DNA of 64,000 nucleotides from Balneolaceae bacterium (GCA_017643365.1 JAEPNO010000007.1:124001-188000), one strand, 5' to 3'; counted from the first letter of the stretch, positions 53,401-61,157 are shown. The notes: a model not told the origin generated them from the sequence alone. Numbers and translations are program-made.

Positions 53401-54496
53401 ATTTGAGAACCCGATAAATGTTGCTGATATGGAGTGGATTCATCTTGATTATTGGACGAGCAACTCTACAGAATTAAAAGTTTACCTTATTAGCCCCGGT
53501 CCGCTTGAAACCTCATTTGAAATAGACGTTAAGCAAAACGATTGGCAAAGTATTGATATTCCTTTATCTGAGTATGTAGATGTTGTGAATTTATCGGAAG
53601 TGTTTCAATTGAAAATTGAAGGCAACGGAACCATCTTTTTTGATAATCTATATTTCGCTAAACCCTCTGAATTATCTACTGCTCCAACTCCTATTCACGA
53701 TTCAGATAAAGTAGTATCGCTATTCAGTAATCATTACGAAAATATTGTTGTTGATACATGGTCGGCTCCATGGGATCAGGCTGATGTTGAAGATGCAACC
53801 ATTCAAGGTGATGATGTAAAACTCTACACCAATGTAAATTTTGCGGGTATAGAGTTTTTCAGAACAGATCAAATCGATGGAACCGACTTAACCCACCTTT
53901 ATTTTAATTTATGGACTGAAGATCCAATTGACAGTACTACGAATTTCAAAGTAAAACTAGTCGATTTCGGCGCCAATGGTTCTTTTGGTGGTGGTGATGA
54001 TGTTGAACATGAACTAACCTTTGATAAAAGCACGACCGAAGGTTTTGAAAGTAAATCATGGATAATTTTTGATATTCCACTAAACGACTTTGTAAACATG
54101 ACCACAAGGGCGAATTTGTCTCAACTGCTCTTCGTTTCCAGAAGTTCTATTGATGATTTCTATCTGGATAACCTTTATTTCTACACCGGTGACGCAACAA
54201 ATGCTGAAATTAATGAGGAAATGGAGATTCCTGTTCATCTCGAATTACAGCAGAATTATCCGAATCCCTTTAATCCTTCAACAAATATTGAGTTCAGTAT
54301 TCCTAATCCATCTAATGTAAAATTATCAGTGTTCAATGCTATTGGACAGCATGTAGGTACATTAATAGATTCGCAATTATCGCCCGGCTCTTATTCTGTA
54401 GAATGGGATGCTTCAGGTGTTGCAACGGGAATCTACTTTTATCAATTACGTACAGCAGAACAAGTAATAACTAAACAAATGTTACTTATTAAGTAG
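50456..54496 (+). CDS. GH81 endo-beta-1,3-glucanase with three repeat domains and T9SS sorting signal
   Basis: 1346 residues. The signal peptide ends near YAQ28. Residues about 50-760 match glycoside hydrolase family 81: NDHHFHAAYAIRAAA, the (H)AWASGHGDFNFAG stretch and GNNQESSSESMNF hold the expected catalytic Asp and Glu residues. Three related domains of about 150 residues follow, near 771, 931 and 1083, each starting with a (L/V)xSIFSDxY-type strand and containing a DNLYF-type end; they resemble carbohydrate-binding modules of marine Bacteroidota enzymes. The C-terminus from about 1261 (LQQNYPNPFNPSTNIEFSI) is a type A T9SS sorting domain. It should degrade laminarin-like glucan at the cell surface. 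No SusC/SusD or other glycanase is adjacent. Confidence 0.9.
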   Translation: MKKSLNTNFLVTLFICSFSFLANELYAQSVSIGAGSYSTVTPAGKNEPQTQSGQPAIPRVSTEFNQLVNTNDYWSNLIFPYRENNHLNDVPAHPVTLFSSENGFNIGYLNTNLSVDNYYYYSARNNIVVSIAGLSSNRTSTHSYGDWTFSAKLEYENASLVATTGHGLPYTYFDVDGGDIQVASDSTFNIWHNVDEVIGLSMAGVHYGLFAPNGSSWTGTDTLTSSLNNKGFLSVAILPDSTSETLEYYRSHAYAQVTNSVVEWDYDEFSSDLTSTFTYETVLIDSADGNSSETLTALYRHQWLNTSDILTNYTYVSPRGTMKVFEGNSFSTTSRFSGILPTLPDLGDYDRIQLLEYVKEIANEILPISDTYNNGKQMGRFAEVVHIADQLGAIAERDYLLSELKTRLEDWFTAGGEQQYYYNDTWNTLIGYPDSFGSAKEINDHHFHAAYAIRAAATIAQYDSVWASQDNWGGMVNMLIRDANNWTRNDELFPFLRNFDAYAGHAWASGHGDFNFAGLIPGNNQESSSESMNFNSSTILWGEITGQDEIRDLGIFLYTNENAAIDQYWFDVDNEVFPEDFPHNAIGRVWGSSGDHNTWFGSDPEFIHGINFLPINAGSFYLGKNPAYIIENYDEIVAERGGQPIHWKDVFWQYLAMSDADLALSYYNADQGYQPFDGESRAHTLHWLHNISKMGQFNTEVTADIPIYAVFVNDAGDTTYTAYNAASADLTVHFSDGFSFIVPAKTLKAHRTVDLSNNIPPAPEPTKDSELVMSIFSDSYASFVDADFNPDEGQATVATLEIFEGNNVLKYENLDVQSILLQNSINISTRDTFHVDLYTNNPTASNLQVALQSTDDSEIIYDFGISDSSWQSLKIPLGDFIGAFDATKLQKIKVMANSNIGTLYLDNIFFSGDEPVQIGPAEAAPTPVLDQENVLSIFSDVYQNLSNTNYNPNWGQETQVSFVEIDGNNTLKYTNLNYQGSEFENPINVADMEWIHLDYWTSNSTELKVYLISPGPLETSFEIDVKQNDWQSIDIPLSEYVDVVNLSEVFQLKIEGNGTIFFDNLYFAKPSELSTAPTPIHDSDKVVSLFSNHYENIVVDTWSAPWDQADVEDATIQGDDVKLYTNVNFAGIEFFRTDQIDGTDLTHLYFNLWTEDPIDSTTNFKVKLVDFGANGSFGGGDDVEHELTFDKSTTEGFESKSWIIFDIPLNDFVNMTTRANLSQLLFVSRSSIDDFYLDNLYFYTGDATNAEINEEMEIPVHLELQQNYPNPFNPSTNIEFSIPNPSNVKLSVFNAIGQHVGTLIDSQLSPGSYSVEWDASGVATGIYFYQLRTAEQVITKQMLLIK

Positions 54497-54521
54497 CAAA
54501 GCATGTAGTAATAATCATCTA

Positions 54522-54546
54522 AAGAGTATCAAATCGTGATACTCTT
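54522..54546 (+). terminator. 3' hairpin of the GH81 gene
   Basis: Perfect 10-bp arms AAGAGTATCA (54522-54531) and TGATACTCTT (54537-54546) with a 5-base loop, 26 bases after the GH81 stop. The T-run is interrupted (TTGCTGTTTT), so termination may be partial. Confidence 0.6.
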
Positions 54547-54595
54547 CGTATTGCTGTTTTAAGATATTATCTCTTAATTCATCAAAAAATCATTG

Positions 54596-55294
54596 ATGAA
54601 ATTCATTCTAGCTTTTCTTTCTCTGTTGATGTCATTTCAACTGGCGAACTTTTACCCTGAGCATCAAGAACAGGATCACAATGAATTCAATACTCAGAAT
54701 GGTTCGATTAAAGGCACCGTTCAGCTAGCTAGTAAGTCTCGTGGGGTACGCTCCGGTGGTGGTTTGTATGGACGATCAGCACTAAGCACTTCTCAGGCTG
54801 TGTCTACCGATTCTGTGTTGGTGATACTTTCCGGAGATCAAAACTCACTAGAAAGCAACGCCGATTTCGCTATTCTCAATCAATTCGATCGCAAATTTCA
54901 GCCTGGCATTCTACCTGTTGAGCTCGGTCAAACTGTTCGAATTACAAATTCCGATCCCGTTTATCATAATGTGTTCAGCTTAACCAGTCCCCACAAATTT
55001 GATGTAGGTCGGAGACCGAAAGGCGAGCATTTTGATGTTGACTTCGATAAGCCCGGAATGGTGGATGTATTTTGCGATATACATTCGAACATGCACGCTA
55101 TTATTTATGTATTGCCTCCCAACACATTGCAATGGAAGAAAATTGCCGGCGGGGAAACTTTTGAGTTCGACCAAATTCCACCTGGCACCTTTACCCTTAC
55201 TTTCTATGCTATGGGCTATAGTGAAGTTGAGCGATCGGTAAACGTAACTTCCAATCAGATTGCTGATGCCGGCATCATTACGCTAAATCAATAA
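54596..55294 (+). CDS. Secreted cupredoxin-like protein with carboxypeptidase-regulatory-type domain
   Basis: About 232 residues (ATG 54596; a TTG lies one codon earlier, and residue numbers here count from that TTG). The signal peptide is followed by a Gly/Ser-rich segment. A cupredoxin domain spans about 70-175. Type I copper ligands are visible as H125 (DPVYHNVFS) and the cluster C161-x2-H164 with M167/H168 (FCDIHSNMHA). The last 55 residues (FDQIPPGTFTLTFYAMGY) look like a small CarboxypepD_reg-type sandwich. Similar proteins are annotated 'methylamine utilization protein' without proof. The cyclase gene begins 2 bases after its stop, so they act together by inference. Confidence 0.85.
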   Translation: MKFILAFLSLLMSFQLANFYPEHQEQDHNEFNTQNGSIKGTVQLASKSRGVRSGGGLYGRSALSTSQAVSTDSVLVILSGDQNSLESNADFAILNQFDRKFQPGILPVELGQTVRITNSDPVYHNVFSLTSPHKFDVGRRPKGEHFDVDFDKPGMVDVFCDIHSNMHAIIYVLPPNTLQWKKIAGGETFEFDQIPPGTFTLTFYAMGYSEVERSVNVTSNQIADAGIITLNQ

Positions 55295-55296
55295 CC

Positions 55297-57078
55297 ATGA
55301 ATATCGAGTTCCTAAGCCTCCGATGGAAGATTCTAGCCGGATTCGTAAGCCTGGTTTTCGTAATCGTGCTAAGTTTACTACTTAGTTTAGGATCTCTTGT
55401 GGAACATCGCATCCGCGAAGATATTGATCAAAACTTTGTGGAAGCCGGTCGAGTATTCGAACGCATTCAGGAAATACGATTTCGTCAACTTCGCCAAACT
55501 GCCCTGTTATTGGCCGAAACACCCAGTTTAAAGGCTGCCATCACCACAGCAGATACAAATACGGTAAACGATATTATTCGCGAGGATTTACTTCCGCTGC
55601 TTGATTTCGACCCCATTATCCCCGATTCGCTGATGCCAGAATCTTTTTTCTCGAATCCTGATTCGGCAGGTTTATTACTTATTGCAGACAAACTCGGTAA
55701 ACCGCTTGGTCGGCTTTCTTCCACGCCTCTACCTACTTTTTCTATCGCTGATCGTGCCGGAGTTACCGAAGCATTGAACGGTTTTTTCCCAGCTCAATCG
55801 TACATTTGGGCAGAAAACGCACGGTATTTTAACGTAATCACCATGCCCATTTTTGCCGGATTTAATTCCTTAGGCACCGTGAGTTTTGGGCTTCCAATCC
55901 GACAGGAAGAAGCCAATCAATTATCGAAAGATATTGGTATGGATGTGATCTTTTTTGTGGATGACGCCATGATCGCTAATACCTTCGATGCACTTTCTCC
56001 TTCCGATCAAGAAATATTGGAGCAGAGCATTCACACTTCTAGTTTTAACGTGTTGCAAATGAATGAGGCGGCAACATCAGAAATTGTGATCGACCATGAA
56101 CAATGGCTGATTTACCTCGCTCCCATGTTTAACGACAATGCCTCTTTTTCGGGAATTAAAGGATATTTTGGTATCGCTAAATCGCTGGATGAGGCCTTGT
56201 TGCCACTCCAAAATCTGCAATTATTGATTTTTGGAATTGGCTTACTTGCCGTAATTGCGGCCATTGGAATAAGTGTATTAATCACAAAAAGAATAACCCG
56301 ACCGATTTATTTATTAGTGGAAGGAGTTCAACGCGTAGAAAATGAGGATTTCAGTCAGCCTGTTCCGGTTACTTCTCAAGACGAAATCGGGACGCTAACC
56401 AAGGCTTTCAATCATCTGGTAGAAAACCTTCAAGAGCGCTTGCTGATGCTTAAATTTGTGTCTACAGCAACGCTGGATGCCATCAAAAAAGACCTTACTC
56501 GCATCGAACCCGGTGGCGAACGGCGAGATATCACCGTTTTCTTTTCTGATATTCGTGGATTTACTTCCTGGAGCGAAAAACATACTCCCGAACAGGTCAT
56601 CGACATGCTAAACAATCTGCTGAGTTTTCAAGCCGAGATTGTGCAGGAACTTGGCGGCGATGTCGACAAGTTCGTAGGCGATGAATTAGTTGCTGTTTTT
56701 CAAGGTCCGAAGAAAGATCAACTTGCGGTACAAGCGGCTATTCAAATTCAGCAACAGTTACCAAGTATGCTAAGCAAAGGGCAGGATAACCTAGCAGTTG
56801 GGATTGGAATTAATTCCGGTGAAGTAGTTATGGGAGCCATGGGCAGCGAAAATCGAATGGATTACACCGTTTTGGGCACCACGGTAAATCTCGGCGCACG
56901 GCTTTGTTCAGCGGCAGATAAACATCAAATCCTAATTTCGGAAGCCGTGTTTCTGAATCTTGAACGTAAAATTAGTGCACTAAAACTAGAATCCATTCAG
57001 GTAAAAGGCATTTCAGAACCGGTACAAATTTTTGAAATAGAATGGCAGAATCAACAAAAATCCATCGGTGTTTCATAG
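55297..57078 (+). CDS. Membrane adenylate cyclase with periplasmic sensor and HAMP domain
   Basis: 593 residues: helix 1 (about 11-33), a periplasmic dCache-like sensor (about 34-300), helix 2 (about 305-327), HAMP (about 328-382, ITRPIYLLVEGVQRVE) and a class III cyclase domain (about 405-580). Metal aspartates sit in FFSDIRGFTSW (near 417) and KFVGDELVAVF (near 464). The Lys of DKFVGD and the Asp of DYTVLGT are the pair that selects adenine, so cAMP is predicted rather than cGMP. NLGARL supplies transition-state Asn and Arg. It is sandwiched between a cupredoxin (2-base gap) and a porin-like protein. Confidence 0.92.
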   Translation: MNIEFLSLRWKILAGFVSLVFVIVLSLLLSLGSLVEHRIREDIDQNFVEAGRVFERIQEIRFRQLRQTALLLAETPSLKAAITTADTNTVNDIIREDLLPLLDFDPIIPDSLMPESFFSNPDSAGLLLIADKLGKPLGRLSSTPLPTFSIADRAGVTEALNGFFPAQSYIWAENARYFNVITMPIFAGFNSLGTVSFGLPIRQEEANQLSKDIGMDVIFFVDDAMIANTFDALSPSDQEILEQSIHTSSFNVLQMNEAATSEIVIDHEQWLIYLAPMFNDNASFSGIKGYFGIAKSLDEALLPLQNLQLLIFGIGLLAVIAAIGISVLITKRITRPIYLLVEGVQRVENEDFSQPVPVTSQDEIGTLTKAFNHLVENLQERLLMLKFVSTATLDAIKKDLTRIEPGGERRDITVFFSDIRGFTSWSEKHTPEQVIDMLNNLLSFQAEIVQELGGDVDKFVGDELVAVFQGPKKDQLAVQAAIQIQQQLPSMLSKGQDNLAVGIGINSGEVVMGAMGSENRMDYTVLGTTVNLGARLCSAADKHQILISEAVFLNLERKISALKLESIQVKGISEPVQIFEIEWQNQQKSIGVS

Positions 57079-57088
57079 GAGATTCATT

Positions 57089-58321
57089 ATGAAGAAAACA
57101 ATCGTCAGTTCATTTCTGATCGCATTAATCGCAGTAATATCATTGCCCGCTCAGATTAGTATTTCCGGTTTGGCCGACTTCGAAATTCGATATGCCGGCG
57201 ATGATTCATCACCTTATATCAATCAAACACCCGGTAAAGGACTTTCAATTTTTACTCCAAATCTTAGGCTGTTTTTTCAGGGCGACATCAACGATTCCTG
57301 GTTCGTAAACGCCGTTCTTCAGGCCGATCATTATTCCGGAAAGGAATTAAGTGATCCTTTTTTCTCTGTATTTAATATTAATTGGACTCCCAATCTAGAT
57401 TCCGATTTACTACTTACCGCCGGGCGATTTATAATCCCTTACGGTTCATACAGTCAGCGTTTTTTATCTTTTGATAATCCATTTGTGCATTTACCTCTCT
57501 CGCATGCCACCGGTTTTCCAATAAGCAAAAACTTCGGTTTTATTGGCGATGGAAGATATGATCCAAATGAAGTAGTTAATTTTTATAACACCAACGAAAT
57601 GGGTGCTACCATGGTGTATCAGCGCATGTACACGCAAGGTATTCAAGCTGCGTATGCTTTTGGTGATGCAGATCGAATCCGAACCAAACTTGCGATAACA
57701 CATGCTCCTGCCTCATCGCATGCCGATTTTGGCAATGGTGAGACCTTAGCTTTTACAGGAAGGCTGGAACTTCAACCCGTGGTTTGGGCAACGCTTGGGT
57801 TATCTAAAAGTCAGGGAACATTTCTTCAAAATAATGCAGCTAGCGATTCTTTGTTGATTTATGATTTATCATCCTACGAACAGGATTTAGTGGGGGCAGA
57901 TTTGAGTCTGAACTATCAGTATTACACGCTAAATCTGGAATGGAATCAAAGCTTTTGGAAAGCTCCCTATTATGATAAAGATGTTTCCACATCAACATCT
58001 CCGCAAACCGGAAAAGCCACCATCGATCATTATTCTATCGAGTTAATTTATGACACCCCTTTTGTTGTTGGCGGACATTTTGCAATGAGATACGAACATA
58101 TGACTCCCGGAGAAATCGAGATATATGAACGCGATAATTCGGATCTGAAAATCAACCAATCTTTTACTGATTTCACGTACTCCCGGACCAGGTTGGAATT
58201 CTCTGCAGGATATAAACTCGATCGAAATATTATACTGAAAGGATCTTATCTATTATCTAAAAATGATGGCGCAGAATTAGACGATAATGTTGTTACACTG
58301 CAATTAAGTGTTCTGTTTTAA
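57089..58321 (+). CDS. Porin-like outer-membrane beta-barrel protein
   Basis: About 410 residues from ATG 57089, which has GGAG 7-8 bases upstream; the frame extends 7 codons earlier into the cyclase gene. The signal peptide ends near LPAQ. The mature part alternates amphipathic strands and turns (LRLFFQGDINDSWFVNAVLQADHY, LLLTAGRFIIPYGSYSQRF) typical of trimeric porin-type barrels and ends VTLQLSVLF with terminal Phe. LLLTAGRFIIPYG recalls phosphate-porin-like families. It completes the cupredoxin-cyclase operon. Confidence 0.85.
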   Translation: MKKTIVSSFLIALIAVISLPAQISISGLADFEIRYAGDDSSPYINQTPGKGLSIFTPNLRLFFQGDINDSWFVNAVLQADHYSGKELSDPFFSVFNINWTPNLDSDLLLTAGRFIIPYGSYSQRFLSFDNPFVHLPLSHATGFPISKNFGFIGDGRYDPNEVVNFYNTNEMGATMVYQRMYTQGIQAAYAFGDADRIRTKLAITHAPASSHADFGNGETLAFTGRLELQPVVWATLGLSKSQGTFLQNNAASDSLLIYDLSSYEQDLVGADLSLNYQYYTLNLEWNQSFWKAPYYDKDVSTSTSPQTGKATIDHYSIELIYDTPFVVGGHFAMRYEHMTPGEIEIYERDNSDLKINQSFTDFTYSRTRLEFSAGYKLDRNIILKGSYLLSKNDGAELDDNVVTLQLSVLF

Positions 58322-58498
58322 TTACTATTGTACTTGATATTCTCTGTCTAAGTAAAAAATACGGTTCCTATCTCATCGGTTTTTCAAGTAATTCAGATGA
58401 TCGCACCTTGTATTTTTTTAAAAAACAAAGGTAAAATTCACACCGGTTTTTTAAATATAATCTGCAATTTTTGATATTGCATTAGATGTTATTCGAAC

Positions 58499-58519
58499 GT
58501 ACTTTGTATTTAAAAGTAC
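58499..58519 (+). promoter_or_regulatory. Operator-like palindrome 1 of the winged-helix regulator
   Basis: Perfect 7-bp arms GTACTTT (58499-58505) and AAAGTAC (58513-58519) flank a 7-base spacer GTATTTA. It ends 5 bases before the start codon at 58525. A second, nearly identical element lies at 59479-59497 before the other membrane protein of this cassette. Binding there would block translation-start-proximal transcription. The upstream gap 58322-58498 holds no gene. Confidence 0.7.
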
Positions 58520-58524
58520 TTTCT

Positions 58525-59136
58525 ATGAAAACAGAACAGAATCATCTTCAAGATATCGCTGAGATACGTTCCATCATGGAGCGATCCACAAAATTTTTCT
58601 CACTTTCCGGCTTAGCAGGGGTATCAGCGGGAATATTTGCGCTAGCCGGTGCTGGCATTGTGTATACTCAATTCGGTTTTAATCCGGATAGCTTAACCTA
58701 CACTGTGGATGCAGAAACCGGTAGAAACGTAATTTTGATTGCCTTTGGTGTTTTGTTTTTAGCGATGAGCTCAGCCGCGTTTTTATCGCAAAGAAAAGCT
58801 TCAAAAAGTAACGAAGTGCTTTGGTCCTCCCCCGCACGTCGGCTTTTAGCCAATGTTGCCATTCCGTTATTTTCTGGCGGGTTATTTGCGTTAATCATGC
58901 ACTTTTATGGTTACAGTGGTTTTCTGATTCCGATCACCTTAATTTTTTACGGACATGCATTAGTTTCAGCCGGCTCGTACACATACAACGATCTAAAAGT
59001 ATTGGGTGTACTATTTATCATTTTAGGATTAATGAGCGTTGTATTTATTCAGTACAGCTTGATTATCTGGTGCCTTGGTTTTGGACTTTCTCACATAATC
59101 TATGGTGTTTTCATGCACATTAAATACGAGCGGTGA
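58525..59136 (+). CDS. Membrane protein of an HTH_34-linked cassette
   Basis: About 203 residues from ATG 58525, which follows the palindrome directly; the frame extends 13 codons upstream through the palindrome. The N-terminal cytoplasmic segment IAEIRSIMERSTKFFSLSGLAG leads into about six hydrophobic helices. From memory, proteins beginning EIRxMMERSxxFxSLSGLxG occur widely in Bacteroidota next to small winged-helix regulators, without a known function. Its stop overlaps the regulator's GTG by 4 bases. Confidence 0.8.
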   Translation: MKTEQNHLQDIAEIRSIMERSTKFFSLSGLAGVSAGIFALAGAGIVYTQFGFNPDSLTYTVDAETGRNVILIAFGVLFLAMSSAAFLSQRKASKSNEVLWSSPARRLLANVAIPLFSGGLFALIMHFYGYSGFLIPITLIFYGHALVSAGSYTYNDLKVLGVLFIILGLMSVVFIQYSLIIWCLGFGLSHIIYGVFMHIKYER

Positions 59137-59441
59137 GTAATGTGAAGGTATCCTTCAATGATTTACATAAAGCCTTCGAAAATCGGGTCAGGCTTGGCAT
59201 CATGTCGGCTTTGGTAGTGAACGATCATCTCGATTTCAATTCATTAAAAGAGTTGCTAGAGGTCACAGATGGCAATCTTGCCACTCACTTAAAAAAGTTG
59301 GAAAAGGAAGATTTTATCCGCGTGGAAAAAACATTTATCGATCGCAAACCAAACACTAAATACCTTGCAACGAAAGAAGGAAAACAAGCTTTTACCCAAC
59401 ATTTAAATGTGATGGAACAAATCATCAATCAGCAAAAATGA
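59133..59441 (+). CDS. Winged-helix transcriptional regulator, HTH_34 type
   Basis: 102 residues from a GTG overlapping the previous stop (GTGA). A single MarR/ArsR-like winged helix: ALVVNDHLDFNSLKELLEVTDGNLATHLKKLEKEDFIRVEKTFIDRKPNTKYLAT spans helices 2-3 and the wing (about 25-80; cited by its ends VNDHLDF and TKYLAT). It contains no ligand domain and no cysteine, so it probably senses through a partner or binds constitutively. Two palindromes flank its operon, one before each membrane protein gene, and are its likely targets. Confidence 0.9.
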   Translation: MSNVKVSFNDLHKAFENRVRLGIMSALVVNDHLDFNSLKELLEVTDGNLATHLKKLEKEDFIRVEKTFIDRKPNTKYLATKEGKQAFTQHLNVMEQIINQQK

Positions 59442-59478
59442 ATTCGATTCTGTAACAACCCAAAAAAATTTAGCTATT

Positions 59479-59497
59479 CACTTTGTAATTAAAAGTG
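59479..59497 (+). promoter_or_regulatory. Operator-like palindrome 2 of the winged-helix regulator
   Basis: Perfect 6-bp arms CACTTT (59479-59484) and AAAGTG (59492-59497) around the spacer GTAATTA. It matches element 1 at 17 of 19 central positions by eye (ACTTTGTA-TTAAAAGT core, then CTTTCT downstream of both). It lies 38 bases after the regulator's stop and 45 before the start of the next membrane protein gene at 59543. Confidence 0.7.
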
Positions 59498-59542
59498 CTT
59501 TCTAAAATTATTAAACTTAACTTAAATAAAACGGTGATCCCT

Positions 59543-60127
59543 ATGGAAAACTCATCTAAACTAAAATCAATAATCACTTCTCCCTCATCGCTATCAGAAG
59601 CCGTAATTGCTCCGGCAGTTGGTGCTTTTTTGATCATTATGATTCCACTTATAGCTATGCAATTTACAAGCGAAGTGGTTTGGACGACCTCCGACTTTAT
59701 CATTGCATGGACCATCCTATTTTCGATTGGTTTTGCATTTCAGGCAATTGGCAAGCGAGCCAAAAATAGTAGCTACAAATTTGCTACCGGCATAGCTGCA
59801 TTTACAACCTTATTTGTGATCTGGTCGAATCTGGCGGTTGGAATTATCGGGAATGAGGATAATCCACTAAACTTGATGTATTTCGGTGTGGTTTTGTTGA
59901 TGGTGTTCGGTTCTTACATCGCGCAGTTAAAAGCCAAGGCTATGTCGAAAGTGTTATTTGCTTCAGCTGTATTGCATGCTCTTGTTAGTATTATCGGATT
60001 ATCTATTTTCAGTACTCAGAACCCGGGCTATACCATTGTAAATATTGCAATCATTAATGTTGTATTAGTAACAATGTGGGCTGTATCCGGATTGTTGTAT
60101 GGCAAAGCATCTGAAGTGGTAGATTAA
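59543..60127 (+). CDS. Second membrane protein of the HTH_34-linked cassette
   Basis: About 194 residues from ATG 59543. The frame is open 16 codons upstream, but MENSSKLKS is a more natural start. Six hydrophobic helices are apparent, with signatures LIIMIPLIAMQFTSEVVW, FTTLFVIWSNLAVGIIG and NLMYFGVVLLMVFGSYIA. This resembles, from memory, an uncharacterised Bacteroidota membrane family that often accompanies winged-helix regulators. It is preceded by operator-like palindrome 2. Confidence 0.8.
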   Translation: MENSSKLKSIITSPSSLSEAVIAPAVGAFLIIMIPLIAMQFTSEVVWTTSDFIIAWTILFSIGFAFQAIGKRAKNSSYKFATGIAAFTTLFVIWSNLAVGIIGNEDNPLNLMYFGVVLLMVFGSYIAQLKAKAMSKVLFASAVLHALVSIIGLSIFSTQNPGYTIVNIAIINVVLVTMWAVSGLLYGKASEVVD

Positions 60128-60228
60128 TTAAATAGGTTGCATTAATGTTTCGGTAGAATTTAATTGATCTTAGTTATGCAATCTCTATTCATATAAAATT
60201 CTCGGTTCCAGAATTTCAACAAACCTCA

Positions 60229-60582
60229 ATGGCTATGAAAATTCAATATCTCGAAATAGTTTCGAACGACGTTCAAGCTGTATGCGATACCTATTCAACC
60301 ATTCACAGTGTAACTTTTAGCGAACCAGTTGAAGGTTTAGGAAATGCGCTAACAACCACTCTCTCCGATGGAAGCATGATAGGTGTTCGCAAACCAATGC
60401 ATGAAACTGAAGTGCCCACAATTCGACCTTATTGGTTAGTTAAAGATGTTCAAAAAGCCTACGATTTAGCATTGAATTCCGGGGCAACTGAAGCTCATCC
60501 TCCATTAGAAATTCCGGGGATAGGCAAGTTTGCCATTTATATTAATGGTGATATTATGCAGGGACTCTGGCAAAATATCTAG
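60229..60582 (+). CDS. VOC-superfamily (glyoxalase-like) protein
   Basis: 117 residues forming one vicinal-oxygen-chelate module: IQYLEIVSNDVQAVCDTYS, GSMIGVRKP, RPYWLVKDVQKAYDLALNSGA and GKFAIYINGDIMQGLWQ. Only some of the usual metal ligands (His/Glu) are at the expected places, so catalysis cannot be assumed. Many relatives are annotated 'hydroxylase' or antibiotic-binding proteins. ATG 60229 or 60235 may be the start. An acetyltransferase gene follows after 8 bases. Confidence 0.82.
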   Translation: MAMKIQYLEIVSNDVQAVCDTYSTIHSVTFSEPVEGLGNALTTTLSDGSMIGVRKPMHETEVPTIRPYWLVKDVQKAYDLALNSGATEAHPPLEIPGIGKFAIYINGDIMQGLWQNI

Positions 60583-60590
60583 TCTTTACA

Positions 60591-61103
60591 ATGATCAAGA
60601 ATCTAAATATCCACACTGAATCATCAGTTGATGAACAGGCAATTCGAGAGCTTATCATAAAAGCATTTGATAATCACCCATTCAGTAATCAAACCGAACA
60701 TTTGATTGTGGATGAACTTCGAAAACAAGATTCGTTAAGCATCTCGTTGGTTGCGGAAATAGAATCGGAAATTATTGGACACATAGCCTTTTCAGAAATT
60801 CTAGTAAATGAGCAACATGTTAATTGGTATGGACTGGCACCTGTTTCTGTGCACCCAAAGTATCAGAATCGTGGGGTTGGTTCTGCCTTAATTAAAGCCG
60901 GTTTAGAGCAATTAAAAGAACTTGGAGCAAATGGGTGTGTACTTGTCGGTGAACCCGATTATTACACCCGTTTTGGCTTTAATCATCAAGACAAATTGAC
61001 TTTTGAAGGTGTGCCTCTTCAATATTTTCTGGCATTGTCGTTTGAAGAAGAAATTCCAGAGGGCGAGGTTAGCTATCATTCTGCTTTTACAAAACATGGG
61101 TGA
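60591..61103 (+). CDS. GNAT-family N-acetyltransferase
   Basis: 170 residues of the YhbS-like GNAT group. The acetyl-CoA loop reads YQNRGVGSALIKAG, preceded by WYGLAPVSVHPK and followed by GCVLVGEPDYYTRFGF, the last being typical of this subgroup. The acyl acceptor is unknown. Co-transcribed with the VOC gene (8-base gap). Confidence 0.92.
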   Translation: MIKNLNIHTESSVDEQAIRELIIKAFDNHPFSNQTEHLIVDELRKQDSLSISLVAEIESEIIGHIAFSEILVNEQHVNWYGLAPVSVHPKYQNRGVGSALIKAGLEQLKELGANGCVLVGEPDYYTRFGFNHQDKLTFEGVPLQYFLALSFEEEIPEGEVSYHSAFTKHG

Positions 61104-61123
61104 TAGATTACAGGCATTTAAAT

Positions 61124-61157
61124 AAAAAAAGCCCTCCATAAAGTAGGCTTCTCTGTT
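61124..61157. terminator. Degenerate copy of the HD-gene-flanking terminator
   Basis: An A-run, GCCCTCC, ATAAAG, then a mismatched AGGCTT and TCTGTT. It is nearly identical in sequence to the intact terminator at 61817-61848 but carries changes that reduce the stem to about 5 bp. The intergenic stretch 61104-61265 has no gene. Confidence 0.5.

Noticed and set aside
58400-58432. Imperfect inverted repeat (ACCTTGT ... ACAAAGGT) around a T/A run upstream of the HTH_34 cassette
   Set aside because: Looks like a third operator at first, but the arms mismatch and the spacer is about twice that of the two good copies.
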